Assembly: GCA_023362775.1 (NCBI GenBank)
Contig: JALMGJ010000016.1
Coordinates: forward strand, 310,001 to 374,000
Length of the DNA stretch: 64,000 nt
Direction of reading: 5' to 3'
Origin: Charina bottae
Taxonomy: Eukaryota > Chordata > Lepidosauria > Squamata > Charinaidae
Positions 35,410-45,716 of the stretch are shown here, in pieces. The notes beneath the pieces are model-generated. The model did not search any database and was not told the origin of the DNA. It saw only the letters and a list, made by a program, of their open reading frames with translations. The position numbers were made by a program, and so were the translations under genes. Position 1 is the first letter of the stretch; every line of letters begins with the position of its first letter.

Positions 35410-37713
35410 TTGTCGGAGCAGTGGCAGTATGCTCTGAGGGGAGAGTTACATCTTTCCCCTTTGTCATGGTCAGATCATGCCCTGGTGACCTTGAGATTCT
35501 CTTATGCCGCCCCACTCCGCAGGGAGGCAGGACCCAATCGATTGGTCCGCCCCCGGCGACTAATGGACCCAATAGGGTTTCAGAGGGAGCTGGGGGCTGT
35601 ACCTCAGGATCTACTGCACGCTCCAGCGGAGGTCCTGGCCGCAACCTGGAATAGGGAGGCGGCCGGGGCCTTGGACAGGATCGCGCCTATGCGGCCTCTC
35701 TTGCCACACTTGACCCGATACTCCCCTTGGTATACGGAGGAGTTGAGGGTCTTGAAGAGGGTTAAGAGACGCCTAGAGCGCCGCTGGAGAAAGACAAGGT
35801 CTGAATCTGACCGAACACAAGCTAGAGTCGCTGTTAAGACCTACCTTGTGGCGGTAAGAGCGGCGAAACGTCAATATTTCTCCGCTCTTATTGCGTCCGC
35901 AGAATGCTGCCCGACGACCCTGTTTAAGATAACAAGATCTCTTTTGGGTAAGGTGGAGTCCGTGACCCACCTACAGGGCCGTGCGGAAGAATTTTCTGAG
36001 CATCTGCAGGATAAAGTCGCTCAGATTCGGTCTAAGTTGGACTCTAAGTGTGTAGCACAGTCTGGGGAGATGCCGAGGGAACGTCTTTGCCCGGTTATCT
36101 GGGAACAGTTCGATCCTGTTGGACCTAAGGAAGTGGACAGGATCCTTCGGGTTGTAAGGGCCACCACATGTCATCTGGACCCATGCCCTTCCTGGCTGGT
36201 ACAGGCAGCCCGGGATGTGACATGTGGTTGGGTCCAGGTGATGGTTAATGCATCTCTGGGGGAGGGGGTGTTCCCAGCTGCTTTTAAAGGGGCTTTGGTG
36301 CACCCCCTCCTCAAGAAACCATCACTGGACCCTACTATATTGGACAATTTTCGTCCTGTCTCCCACCTCCCCTTTTTAGGGAAGGTGGTTGAGAAAGCGG
36401 TGGCGTTGCAACTCCAGAGGATCCTGGATGATACGGATTATCTGGACCCCTTCCAGTCGGGTTTCAGGCCGGGATATGGGGTGGAAACTGCATTGGTCGC
36501 GCTTACAGATGATCTCTGGCGGGAGCGGGATGGAGGGAGTGCATCCATCCTAGCTCTTCTTGACCTCTCAGCGGCATTCGATACCATCGACCATGGTATC
36601 CTTTTGGGACGGCTCAGGGAGTTGGGGGTGGGAGGCGTAGTTCTGCGTTGGTTCACCTCCTTCCTCCAGGGCCGTTCCCAATCGGTGGTAATAGGAGAGG
36701 AAAGGTCCGACCCTCGCCCCCTCGTCTGTGGGGTACCGCAGGGTTCGGTTCTTTCCCCTCTCCTATTTAACATCTACATGAAACCGCTGGGTGAGATCAT
36801 CCGTCACCATGGGATGAGATACCATCAATATGCAGACGATACTCAATTATATATTTCCATCCCTGGTGAGATAAGTGATGCAGTGGCTACCCTTTCTCAG
36901 TGCCTGGAGGCTGTGGGGGTCTGGATGGGGAACAACAGGCTTCGACTGAACCCTGGTAAGACGGAGTGGCTGTGGATTGATGGCTCCCGTGGATCCAGGA
37001 AGTTGTCATCTCTAGTTCTGGATGGGGTTGCACTACCCCATTCAGACCAAGTGCGTAATTTGGGGGTTCTTCTGGACTCACGGCTCCTGCTCGAAGAGCA
37101 GGTGGTAGCCGTGGCCAGGAGGGCTTTTGCACAACTTCGTGTTGTGCGTCAGTTACGCCCTTTCCTGGATCGGGAGGCCCTCCGTACAGTCACTCATGCC
37201 CTGGTCATCTCCCATATAGACTATTGCAACGCGCTCTACATGGGGCTACCCTTGAGGAGTATCCGGAAGCTTCAATTGGTCCAGAATGCGGCTGCTCGCG
37301 CAGTTATTGGTGCGCCTAGATCAGCGCATGTGACACCTCTGTTGCGACAGCTGCACTGGGTGCCTGTGTGCTTCCGGGTCCAATTCAAGGTGTTGGTTAT
37401 CACCTTTAAAGCCCTACATGGCATGGGGCCAGGTTACCTGAGGGACCGTCTCATCCCCATAACGTCGAACCGTCCCACTCGGTCATTTAGAGAGGGCATG
37501 CTACGGATCCCGTCCGTAAAGGAATGTCACCTGACGGGGTCTAGGAGGCGTGCCTTCTCGATAACGGCGCCCACCCTTTGGAATATGCTACCCCCGGAGG
37601 TGAGGCAGGCCTCATCGCTCCCAGCCTTCAGAAAGAACTTAAAGACCTGGTTCTGCCGCCTTGCATGGGGGGAGGGGGGGAACAGTTCCTCTTGGGGATG
37701 GCTGGTGCCATAG
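35410..37713 (+). CDS. CR1-group ORF2, reverse transcriptase part
   Basis: A 767-residue open frame, in the same frame as the endonuclease segment just upstream of the TGA at 35365. The ATG at 35410 is an internal methionine and not a demonstrated start. Residues near 20 hold the last endonuclease motif (SDH). RT motifs follow: NFRPVSHLPFLGK (~315), SGFRPGYGVETALV (~350), [13 protein letters not shown] (~383), GVPQGSVLSPLLFNIYM (~441) and YADD (~474). The C-terminal part has SHIDYCNALYMGLP and LHWVPVCFRVQFK, typical of the CR1/L2 clade. The enzyme performs target-primed reverse transcription. The open length and lack of internal stops suggest a fairly young copy. Confidence 0.93.
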   Translation: MSEQWQYALRGELHLSPLSWSDHALVTLRFSYAAPLRREAGPNRLVRPRRLMDPIGFQRELGAVPQDLLHAPAEVLAATWNREAAGALDRIAPMRPLLPHLTRYSPWYTEELRVLKRVKRRLERRWRKTRSESDRTQARVAVKTYLVAVRAAKRQYFSALIASAECCPTTLFKITRSLLGKVESVTHLQGRAEEFSEHLQDKVAQIRSKLDSKCVAQSGEMPRERLCPVIWEQFDPVGPKEVDRILRVVRATTCHLDPCPSWLVQAARDVTCGWVQVMVNASLGEGVFPAAFKGALVHPLLKKPSLDPTILDNFRPVSHLPFLGKVVEKAVALQLQRILDDTDYLDPFQSGFRPGYGVETALVALTDDLWRERDGGSASILALLDLSAAFDTIDHGILLGRLRELGVGGVVLRWFTSFLQGRSQSVVIGEERSDPRPLVCGVPQGSVLSPLLFNIYMKPLGEIIRHHGMRYHQYADDTQLYISIPGEISDAVATLSQCLEAVGVWMGNNRLRLNPGKTEWLWIDGSRGSRKLSSLVLDGVALPHSDQVRNLGVLLDSRLLLEEQVVAVARRAFAQLRVVRQLRPFLDREALRTVTHALVISHIDYCNALYMGLPLRSIRKLQLVQNAAARAVIGAPRSAHVTPLLRQLHWVPVCFRVQFKVLVITFKALHGMGPGYLRDRLIPITSNRPTRSFREGMLRIPSVKECHLTGSRRRAFSITAPTLWNMLPPEVRQASSLPAFRKNLKTWFCRLAWGEGGNSSSWGWLVP

Positions 37714-37905
37714 GGCCCTTTTAAACATCCAAACATCATACCACCGCATCTTGGATTTTTATATTTAATTTTAATATTTTAGAGTGTTTTATTGGGTTGT
37801 TTTAATTGTCGGATTTTAATTTTTGTGTGTTGTAAACCGCCCAGAGTTCCCTTGCGGGGAGATGGAGCGGTATATAAATTGAAACATAAATAAATAAATA
37901 AATAA

Positions 37906-38240
37906 ATTTGGAATGGGAGAAATGTTGTGTATTGGAGCTTGTCTTTTTAAAAGGAGAAATAGTCTCTTTTTGTCAAGTTAAACTTTAGGCTTTTTGTTTG
38001 TTCATTTGTTTGTTTACACTAGGATATTGAGACCATTTTTTTGCCTTTTAAATGGGGTTTTGCTTACAGCTAAGAGTTGAGATGTGGAATTTTGAGTTTT
38101 ATATATGTTAATTAATGTTAATATTTTAGATCTCTGGACTTTTTGCTGATATTGGATAGGGAGAAGATGTTACTTATTTGATTTGCCAATTGTTAAGAGA
38201 TGGGTTATGGAATGAAGAGTTTTATATTTGTTAATTAAAG
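37906..38240 (+). repeat. T-rich monomer array, right part
   Basis: Continuation of the monomer array interrupted by the CR1 LINE. For example 37945-38080 parallels 33290-33420 (tctttt-aaaggagaaat, then ttgtttatatcagga versus tgtttacactagga). Another monomer start appears at about 38130. Confidence 0.5.
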
Positions 38241-38256
38241 AGGAGGTAAAGAGATT

Positions 38257-38402
38257 GATATAAAAATTACAATCCCAGAGAGCAACTGGAACCATTTCTT
38301 TTTGTTGGACTCACAAAAGAGACTGCTTCTAGTATTGAAGAAATTCATAACAAAGATCAATAACCATCTGAATGGATTACAGAGAAAGATTGTTCTGTAT
38401 AA
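38257..38402 (+). repeat. unidentified 146-bp repeat A, copy 2
   Basis: Partner of 32901-33046, same orientation. It ends exactly where BovB homology starts at 38403. Confidence 0.75.
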
Positions 38403-38492
38403 GAAATGGAATCAGTGACAGATTTTATTTTCTTGGACTCCAAGATCACCACAGATGGTGACTGCAACCATGAAATTAAAAGACGCTTGCTC
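38403..38492 (+). mobile_element. BovB (RTE) fragment 1, left of the L1 insertion
   Basis: Encodes ESVTDFIFLDSKITTDGDC and HEIKRRLL, a late RT-region block of BovB ORF2. It is cut by the L1, with its last 15 bp (38478-38492) duplicated at 44774-44788, where the frame resumes. Confidence 0.9.
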
Positions 38493-39647
38493 ACTTCCGG
38501 GTACTGGTCGGAGCACAGCGAAGAACCGGGGCTCCTTAGCCTCGATTCCACGGCTAAGCTGTTTGCAGCGATTTGGGAGAAGAAAATCGCTGGAAAAATC
38601 ACACTCGAAGAGAGTGTGATCAGAAGATTAACCACAAAGGGTCTCTGAAGTAACTGCTCTCCCCCGACTCCTGTAATTTCCACTGCGGGAGGAGGGAGAT
38701 GGAGCAATTAAAAGAGACTGGGAAAAAAAACGGGGCTCTGCAGCAGCTGTGATTCTAAAAGATAAGTAGCTGGCCCGACCAGGCTTTTAGTCACTTTTTT
38801 TTACTTTTAAACATTATTATTTTTTTATTAAGTGCTAAGATTTGTATCTGGACTTGATTTATATTTGCTGGTGCTATATTTTTTTCTTGTTAATGGAAGA
38901 ATAAACGGTGGGAAGAGAAGCTAAGTGGCTTTGCTAGAAGTGAAAGTGACTTTTACTATTATTTCAGTTTGGTTTGAGTTTTTTACTTATGGACAACTAT
39001 TGGTATTTCTATTTTTGTTCTCTGGAATACTATATTAAAGCTTGGATTTAAATGGAGTGATTAATACTTTATTTTTTAAGATTTTGATGTTGGGATTACT
39101 GAACCCTATTAAAAACTCTTTTATATATACAAGTTCCTCTTTTTCTTTTTGAACTTTGAACTCTGTTTGGATTTATTTTTCTGAAAAAGTCAAGTTATTT
39201 AACGTTTAATTTGGATTATTGGATTATTATATGGAAAGTAGAGGCTTTTTTACATGTCTCTAGCAACATTTTTTCTTTTTGACTTGTGGTTGGATTGAAG
39301 AATTACAAGTGGGAAGGTGAAACCCTGGGAATATTTACTATTCTTATCTTTGATTTTGACTACAGGAGAACAAAAAGTCCTAGGCTTTTATCCTTTGAAA
39401 CACTGTGGACTTTTATATATAAGGGATTATAAATGACCTAAGAGGAAAATTTTTAAAGGAGCCTCTTTCTTTTTCCTTAACCTTTTGGATATTTGTTTTT
39501 TCACCTTTTCTTTTTTCTTTTTATTATTTGTAAAAGAATTTTTAATTTTTTTTTTTAATTTTTTCCCCTTTTTTAAATAATTTTTGTTATATTGTTATAT
39601 GGTGCTTTTTCCCCTTTTCTCCCTTTTTTCTTCTTTTTTGCAGGGCT
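38493..39647 (+). promoter_or_regulatory. L1 5' UTR
   Basis: Starts with a GC-richer segment (ttccgggtactggtcgg) then becomes strongly T-rich. In L1 this region holds the internal promoter. No specific factor site is claimed. Confidence 0.6.
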
Positions 39648-40673
39648 ATGGCGTCTTTGGGAACGAGACGGGCGGAGGAGAAGAAGAAGGAGACTGGAGG
39701 ACCACCTATTGATTCTGCTACACCTGCTACATCTGCCTCAGAAGCTTTATTACCAGAAATGAAAAAGATATTAGAAGCTGTTGCAACACTAAATAAGAAA
39801 ATGGATGATCAGAATACAGCAATAAATAAGAAAATGGATGATCAGAATACAGCAATAAATAAGAAAATGGATGACCAGAATACAGCAATAAATAATAAAA
39901 TGGATGACTCCACGAAGCAGATGGAAGATCAGATTACAGCATTAGACAAAAAAATGGACGATATGAAGAAAGAAATAACCCGAGAGATTAAGCAAGATTT
40001 TAAAAAAGAAATTCAAACAGTTAAGGAAGTGGTCAATTCTCTGTCAGGAGAACTTAAAGATACGCAAAGCCAGATGCAAAAATTAAAAGATAAATCAGAA
40101 TATGCTATTAAAGAGATTGAACATAATCTAGATATCACAGCTTTAGCAGAAATGAGAGAGAAGGAGCACATCTTGAGATTTAGAGCAATTCCAGAACAAG
40201 TAGATGAAAATGTGAGAGAAAGGATGACTTTTGAATTAGCTAAATTTTTGGAGACAAGAGAACAAGATTTAGATTTGGAGATAGACAAGATATTCAGAGT
40301 AAACTCACGTTATGCTAAGGAAAGAAAAGTCCCTAGAGACATATTGATATATTTCGTAAAAAAAGTGACAAAAGAGCAAATCTTAAGGAAGCATTATAAT
40401 ACTAGATTAAATATAGAAGGGAAGGAAATAATTGTATTAAAAGAAATTCCCTTGAGAATAATTAGGAAAAGAAAAGACTATTCTTTCCTTACAGACAAAT
40501 TAAGGCAACATAGTATTTCATTCAGATGGGAAAAATTGGAAGGCGTATCGTTTGAGTTTAAAGGACAGAGATTCAAAATAACTTCCATTTTAAAAGCAAA
40601 AGCTTTTTTAGAGAAATACAAGAAAGAAATTGACAAAAGGAGGAGAAATATCGAAAGACAAAGAGAAGACTGA
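39648..40673 (+). CDS. L1 ORF1 protein
   Basis: A 341-residue RNA-binding protein of L1, intact. The N-terminus is basic and unstructured (to ~35). A long coiled coil follows (~36-165) that contains four tandem 11-residue units NKKMDDQNTAI (residues 49-92, 33-bp units at 39792-39923, the fourth diverged). It is followed by the RRM-like domain (~170-265, HILRFRAIPE and ILIYFVKKVTKEQIL) and a C-terminal domain (~266-330). ORF1p trimerises through the coiled coil and coats L1 RNA. The ATG at 39648 starts the frame after an in-frame T-rich UTR. ORF2 follows after 66 bp. Confidence 0.95.
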   Translation: MASLGTRRAEEKKKETGGPPIDSATPATSASEALLPEMKKILEAVATLNKKMDDQNTAINKKMDDQNTAINKKMDDQNTAINNKMDDSTKQMEDQITALDKKMDDMKKEITREIKQDFKKEIQTVKEVVNSLSGELKDTQSQMQKLKDKSEYAIKEIEHNLDITALAEMREKEHILRFRAIPEQVDENVRERMTFELAKFLETREQDLDLEIDKIFRVNSRYAKERKVPRDILIYFVKKVTKEQILRKHYNTRLNIEGKEIIVLKEIPLRIIRKRKDYSFLTDKLRQHSISFRWEKLEGVSFEFKGQRFKITSILKAKAFLEKYKKEIDKRRRNIERQRED

Positions 40674-40739
40674 AGATCTATCTGAGAAAGGAGCTACAGG
40701 TGTGGACTTAACAAAGGGATTTTAAAGAATAAAACACCA

Positions 40740-43679
40740 ATGGAACTTAAATATCTGACATGGAATATTAATGGAGCCAATGCTCCACAAAAAAGAAGAA
40801 AGATATTTCATTTTTTGAAAAAACAGAAATTGGACATAAGTTGTTTACAAGAGACGCATATTTGTAAAAAAGATACTAAATATTTGATTCAAAAACAGCT
40901 TGGAGAAGAATTTATTTCAGCTGGATATAAAAAAACTAAAGGGGTAGTCTTATATGTACAACCAAAGTTAAACCCAAAATTGATATTAGCTGATGAAGAG
41001 GGTCGATACATTGTAGTAGAAATTAACATACAAGGAACTAAAACACTGATAGTTGGACTTTATGCACCGAATATGGATAAAGGAGTATTTTATAAAAACC
41101 TGATGGATAAACTTTTGGACTTAACTTATGACAATTGGTGTTTTATGGGGGATTGGAATGGGGTAATTTACCCCAGATTGGATAGACAGTCACAAAAAGA
41201 AGTGAAGCAAACACAGGGAAAATTGCCACAAACATTTTTCGATTTGAAAGAGATGTTGGATTTACAAGACATTTGGAGATGTATGAATGGGACTTCCAGA
41301 GAATTTACATATTATTCAGAGAGATTTAAATCACATTCTAGAATAGATATGATTTTGATATCTAAAAATTTGATGATGGATATTAACAAAGTCGATATAT
41401 TACCTAAGACTTTATCAGATCATAATCCAGTAATGTTGACTCTTAAAGGGAAACGGAATGTATTTAGATGGAGATTGAATGAGTCACTACTACGGAATAA
41501 TGATGTAGTTGATGTATGCAAAAAAAAATTAAGAGAATATTTTCAATTTAATTTGAACAAAGGGACTAATATTCAAACTGTATGGGAAGCCAGTAAAGCA
41601 TATATGAGGGGTTATTTTATTCAATACAATGCTCAAATGAGGAAGAAAAAACAAAAAAGAATTCAATTGATTTTAGATGAAATTAAAAGTAAAGAGTTAG
41701 ATTTGAGAGATAAACCAATGGATGACACTTTGCTTACTCAAATTAAATTTCTACAAAAGCAAATATCAATGATATTAACTCAAGAGATAGAGACTCAAAT
41801 GAAATTTACAAAACAAAAATATTTTGAATATGCAAATAAACCAGGTAGATGGCTGGCTTATAAATTGAGGAAACAAAGACAAAAGAATTTGATTACTAAT
41901 ATTCAACATGAAGGAAAAACTCTGGTGAATAATATGGACATTCAAAAAACCTTTCATGACTATTATTCTAAATTATATAAAAAACAAGATGTCAACTTGG
42001 ATGAGATTGAAGAATATTTGAATAAACAAAAACTAACTGTTCTTAATGACCAACAAAGATTGACATTAAATAATGTTATAACAAAAGAAGAATTGATAAA
42101 AGCTTTTAAGAAAATTAGTAGTGGAAAAGCTCCTGGACCGGATGGATTGTCAGCAGCCTACTATAAATGTTTTGAAGAGGATTTATGTTTACCTTTGCAG
42201 AAGACTATGAATTCTATTTTGGAAACAGGAATTATGCCTGAAACTTGGAAAGAAGCACATATAACATTGATACCCAAAGAACAACAGGATTTAACATTAA
42301 CTAAAAATTACAGACCAATATCTTTATTGAATAATGACTATAAGATATTTACAACGATATTAGCAGAAAGAATGAAGAATATACTTAAGGATTTTATTCA
42401 TCAAGACCAAGCTGGTTTTCTACCCAAGAGGCAAATTCGTGACAATGTCCGAAACATAGTAGACGTAATTGAATATTTGGATCAACACTATGATAAACAA
42501 GCTGCCTTGATATTTATTGATGCTGAAAAAGCCTTTGACAACTTAAATTGGCCTTTTATGTTCAAAGTTTTGGAAAATATGAATTTTGGAGGAAATTTTA
42601 TAAAATGGATTAAATCAATATATACTCCACAATTTGCCAAAATAATTGTTAATGGTGAATTTAGTAAGCCATGTGAAATACAAAAAGGTACTAGACAAGG
42701 TTGTCCATTATCTCCACTTTTGTTTATATTGGTATTAGAGGTTTTACTTAGAGATATTAGACAAGATGATGGTATCCATGGTATTAAAGTTAAAAAAGAA
42801 GTTTATAAACTAAGAGCATTTGCTGACGACCTAGTCATTACTTTGGAGAATCCAATAGAAGGAATTGAAATATTAATACAGAAACTAAAAGACTTTGGGT
42901 CGCTAGCAGGGTTCAAAGTGAATTTACAGAAGACAAAAGTTTTGACCAAAAATATGGATTACCACCAACAAGAGAAATTGAAAGAAATAACAGGATATTC
43001 AATGGAAGAAAAAGTAAAATATTTGGGAGTATATTTAACAACTAAAAATGTTAAGCTGTTTAAGAATAATTATATTCCACTTTGGATGGATATTAAAAAA
43101 GATTTGGAACATTGGGAAAAACTGCAATTATCATTATTAGGTAGAATTTCAGCAATTAAAATGAATGTTTTGCCAAGAATTTTATATCTTTTTCAAGCAC
43201 TACCTATATTGGCATCAGAAGAACCTTTTAAACAATGGCAGCGAGATATTTCTAAGTTTATTTGGCAAGGGAAAAAACCAAGAGTAAAATATAAAGTCTT
43301 GCAAGACTCTAAAGAAAGAGGAGGACTAGGTCTACCGGATTTGAAATTATATTATGCTGCTTGTTGCTTGGTTTGGATTAAAGAATGGATAGTTTTGAAA
43401 AATGAAAAATTATTGAATTTGGAAGGACATGAATTAAGATATGGATGGCATGGATATTTGTGGTACGATAAAGTTAAAGTTAATGTGGACTTTAAAAACC
43501 ATTATATTAGAAGATCCTTGTTAAGAATCTGGAATAAATATAAATTAATCTTATGTCATAAAAGACCCTTATGGATTTCTACACAAGAAGCATTTTACAG
43601 AACAGAAGTAAGAAATAAAGATAAATGGTTAACCTACAAAGACTTTTTAAAGAAAGAACAAGGACAATATACAGTATAA
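40740..43679 (+). CDS. L1 ORF2: endonuclease and reverse transcriptase
   Basis: A 979-residue open frame. Endonuclease (~1-235): WNINGANAP, CLQETHI, GLYAPN, GDWNG, RIDMILIS, SDHNPV, all the catalytic blocks of the L1 endonuclease. RT (~440-760): SGKAPGPDGLSAAYYK (~460), NYRPISLLN, QAGFLPKRQ, FIDAEKAFDNLNW (~594), GTRQGCPLSPLLF (~650), FADDLVIT (~693). The frame ends at a TAA at 43677-43679 because of a frameshift a few bases upstream. The rest of the C-terminal domain continues in another frame to 44506. Nicking and target-primed reverse transcription are the known functions. Catalytic residues look intact. Confidence 0.95.
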   Translation: MELKYLTWNINGANAPQKRRKIFHFLKKQKLDISCLQETHICKKDTKYLIQKQLGEEFISAGYKKTKGVVLYVQPKLNPKLILADEEGRYIVVEINIQGTKTLIVGLYAPNMDKGVFYKNLMDKLLDLTYDNWCFMGDWNGVIYPRLDRQSQKEVKQTQGKLPQTFFDLKEMLDLQDIWRCMNGTSREFTYYSERFKSHSRIDMILISKNLMMDINKVDILPKTLSDHNPVMLTLKGKRNVFRWRLNESLLRNNDVVDVCKKKLREYFQFNLNKGTNIQTVWEASKAYMRGYFIQYNAQMRKKKQKRIQLILDEIKSKELDLRDKPMDDTLLTQIKFLQKQISMILTQEIETQMKFTKQKYFEYANKPGRWLAYKLRKQRQKNLITNIQHEGKTLVNNMDIQKTFHDYYSKLYKKQDVNLDEIEEYLNKQKLTVLNDQQRLTLNNVITKEELIKAFKKISSGKAPGPDGLSAAYYKCFEEDLCLPLQKTMNSILETGIMPETWKEAHITLIPKEQQDLTLTKNYRPISLLNNDYKIFTTILAERMKNILKDFIHQDQAGFLPKRQIRDNVRNIVDVIEYLDQHYDKQAALIFIDAEKAFDNLNWPFMFKVLENMNFGGNFIKWIKSIYTPQFAKIIVNGEFSKPCEIQKGTRQGCPLSPLLFILVLEVLLRDIRQDDGIHGIKVKKEVYKLRAFADDLVITLENPIEGIEILIQKLKDFGSLAGFKVNLQKTKVLTKNMDYHQQEKLKEITGYSMEEKVKYLGVYLTTKNVKLFKNNYIPLWMDIKKDLEHWEKLQLSLLGRISAIKMNVLPRILYLFQALPILASEEPFKQWQRDISKFIWQGKKPRVKYKVLQDSKERGGLGLPDLKLYYAACCLVWIKEWIVLKNEKLLNLEGHELRYGWHGYLWYDKVKVNVDFKNHYIRRSLLRIWNKYKLILCHKRPLWISTQEAFYRTEVRNKDKWLTYKDFLKKEQGQYTV

Positions 43680-44506
43680 TTAAATCAATGGAAGAATTGG
43701 TATCAGAGGGATACAGTTTTCAATGGCTTTCATATATGCAGCTCGTAGAGAAATTTAAACTAGATAAGAAAGACCTTGAATTTGAACAAACCAAATCGGA
43801 ATTTGAGATACAACTATGTGAGACAGATGATCATCTAATTGCAAAAATGTATAAATTATTGTTAAAAGGTGAAATGGTAGAGGAACAAGTTAAAGACTGT
43901 ATGATTAAATGGGCTAAAAATATTGGCCATAATATTCAAATGCAACAATGGGAAGATATGTGGACCAAAGGGTTAAAATTTACTTTGTGTTATAATTTAA
44001 AAGAAAACTTTTATAAGATGATGTACAGATGGTATATGACCCCACAAAAACTTTCTAAAATGTATGGAAATGTCTCCAACTTATGTTGGAAATGTAAAAA
44101 AAAAGAGGGGTCTTTTTACCATATGTGGTGGACATGTGAGACTGCAAAGAAATTTTGGACTCAAATACATGCATTGATGCAAAATATATTACAAATTCGA
44201 GTTCCATTCAAACCGGAATTTTTCTTACTGGGAATAATTGATGGACAACCTGGGAAGCAATTTACAAGGATTATGCAATACATGATTACAGCAGCAAGAC
44301 TTATTTTTGCACAAAATTGGAAAAACCAGATATCGCCTACGATACAAGATTGGATGTTAAAATTGATGGATATGGCAGAGAATGATAAACTGACATGTTT
44401 ATTAAAAGAAAATCCAAATAATTATTTCCTTAAAGAGTGGAAACCATTAACTGACTATTTACAAGATGCGGGAGGGGCAAAGCTTATATGGGGATTTGAA
44501 GATTAA
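43680..44506 (+). pseudogene. L1 ORF2 C-terminal segment, out of frame
   Basis: The reading continues without stops in the second frame (open from 43625) with KSMEELVSEGYSFQWL, then the cysteine-histidine segment CWKCKKKEGSFYHMWWTC and MITAARLIFAQNWKN. Total ORF2 length including this part is about 1255 codons, near the L1 norm. A one-base deletion or equivalent near 43665-43680 separates it from the RT part. Confidence 0.9.
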
Positions 44507-44773
44507 TATATATATATATTGATGTAATAGACAAGAAATATTCTTTAATATTATATATAGACCTAGCATGTAAGATAAAATTTTTTAAAATACCATGACC
44601 AGATACAAATCGGAAGTTGACCAAATTCTATGTTTCAGCTTTATCTTTTTTTCTTTTTTCCTTTACTACACTTTTTTATCTTTTCTTTTTTCTTGATTTG
44701 TATTTCCATTTTCTTTTCTGTTTCAAACTTTTATCTATGTAAAATTAAAATCTAATAAAATTTGTTAAAAAAA

Positions 44774-45330
44774 AAAAGACGCTTGCTCCTTGGGAGGAAA
44801 GCTATGGCAAACCTAGACAGCATATTAAAAAGCAGAGACATCACCTTGCCAACAAAGGTCCATATAATTAAAGCTATGGTTTTCCCAGTAGTAATGTATG
44901 GCTGTGAGAGTTGGACCATAAGGAAGGCTGAGCGCTGAAGAATTGATGCTTTCGAACTGTGGTGCTGGAGAAGACTCTTAAGAGTCCCTTGGACTGCAAG
45001 GAGGTCAAATCAGTCAATCCTAAAGGAAATCAACCCTGACTACTCATTGGAAAGAAAAATACTGAAGCTGAAGCTTAAATACTTTGGCCACCTAATGCGA
45101 AGAGAGGACTCACTGGAAAATACCCTGATGCTGGGAAAGACTGAAGGCAAAAGGAGAAGGGGACAGCAGAGGATGAGATGGTTAGATAGCATCACCGATG
45201 TAACGAACATGAATTTGAGTAAACTCCGGGAGACAGTGGAGGACAGGAAGGCCTGGCGTGCTTTGGTCCATGAGGTCATGAAGAGTCGGACACGACTAAA
45301 TGACTGAACAACAACAACAACAACAAAATT
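44774..45330 (+). mobile_element. BovB (RTE) fragment 1, right part and 3' end
   Basis: Resumes the BovB frame after the L1: RRLLLGRKAMANLDSILK, VVMYGCESWT, FELWCWRRLLRVPWTA, then KYFGHLMRREDSLENTLMLG (45060-45135) and SRTRLND stop at 45305. One TGA (45936-type lesion absent; the stop is at about 44936-44938) interrupts the frame where CGA would be expected, a CpG decay. Ends in an (AAC)n tail. BovB is the RTE-clade LINE abundant in squamates and ruminants. Only the 3' part is present. Confidence 0.92.
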
Positions 45331-45615
45331 AATCTTAAGACAGAAACCTTTATTATATAACAAATAATTTAATGTATTTTGCAGTTGTTTATTAATGCCA
45401 CATTTAGCTTTAGATATAAAATTTAAACAATGCTATGCTTAACAACATTAGCATTTTAGAAATCTTACTTAATATTGATATAAGCTGCTTATTTTTTTCT
45501 TTAAAGGTTTCAGTTATCTAAATGTTAGAGTGTTAATAATCTCCAGTCAACACTGTATAAATATTACTGTACCCAAATAATGTAATGTATTATTTGTGTT
45601 TTATAATAAGATAGT

Positions 45616-45620
<5 letters not shown>

Positions 45621-45663
<43 letters not shown>
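45621..45663 (+). repeat. (GA)n microsatellite
   Basis: About 21 GA units in otherwise unremarkable AT-rich sequence (45331-45714) that holds no gene. Confidence 0.95.
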
Positions 45664-45668
<5 letters not shown>

Positions 45669-45716
45669 ATGGTAACAGCAAGAACTACTGAGCTACATCC
45701 CAAAGTAGGAGACTTT

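Larger units (their letters stand above)
33481..37905 (+). mobile_element. CR1/L2-group LINE, nearly full length
   Basis: A 4.4-kb GC-rich element in AT-rich flanks. Layout: GC-rich 5' region (33481-34840), ORF2 endonuclease (34850-35409), ORF2 reverse transcriptase and C-terminal region (35410-37713), a short 3' UTR and the end ccgcccagagttccc, ggagatggagcggtatata, with an (AAAT)n tail. The 3' end defines the family of fragments at 3.8, 28, 59 kb and elsewhere. No long target duplication is seen, as is usual for this group. Confidence 0.9.
38493..44773 (+). mobile_element. full-length L1 LINE
   Basis: A 6.28-kb insertion into a BovB fragment with a perfect 15-bp target duplication (38478-38492 and 44774-44788). 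It has a 1.15-kb 5' UTR, intact ORF1, ORF2 with a single frameshift, a 3' UTR with aataaaat near 44752 and a short poly(A). The 3' UTR words (gatttgtatttc, cttttatctatgta) are shared with L1 ends at 52.1 and 55.1 kb. Perfect duplication and few lesions mark it as relatively young. Confidence 0.96.
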
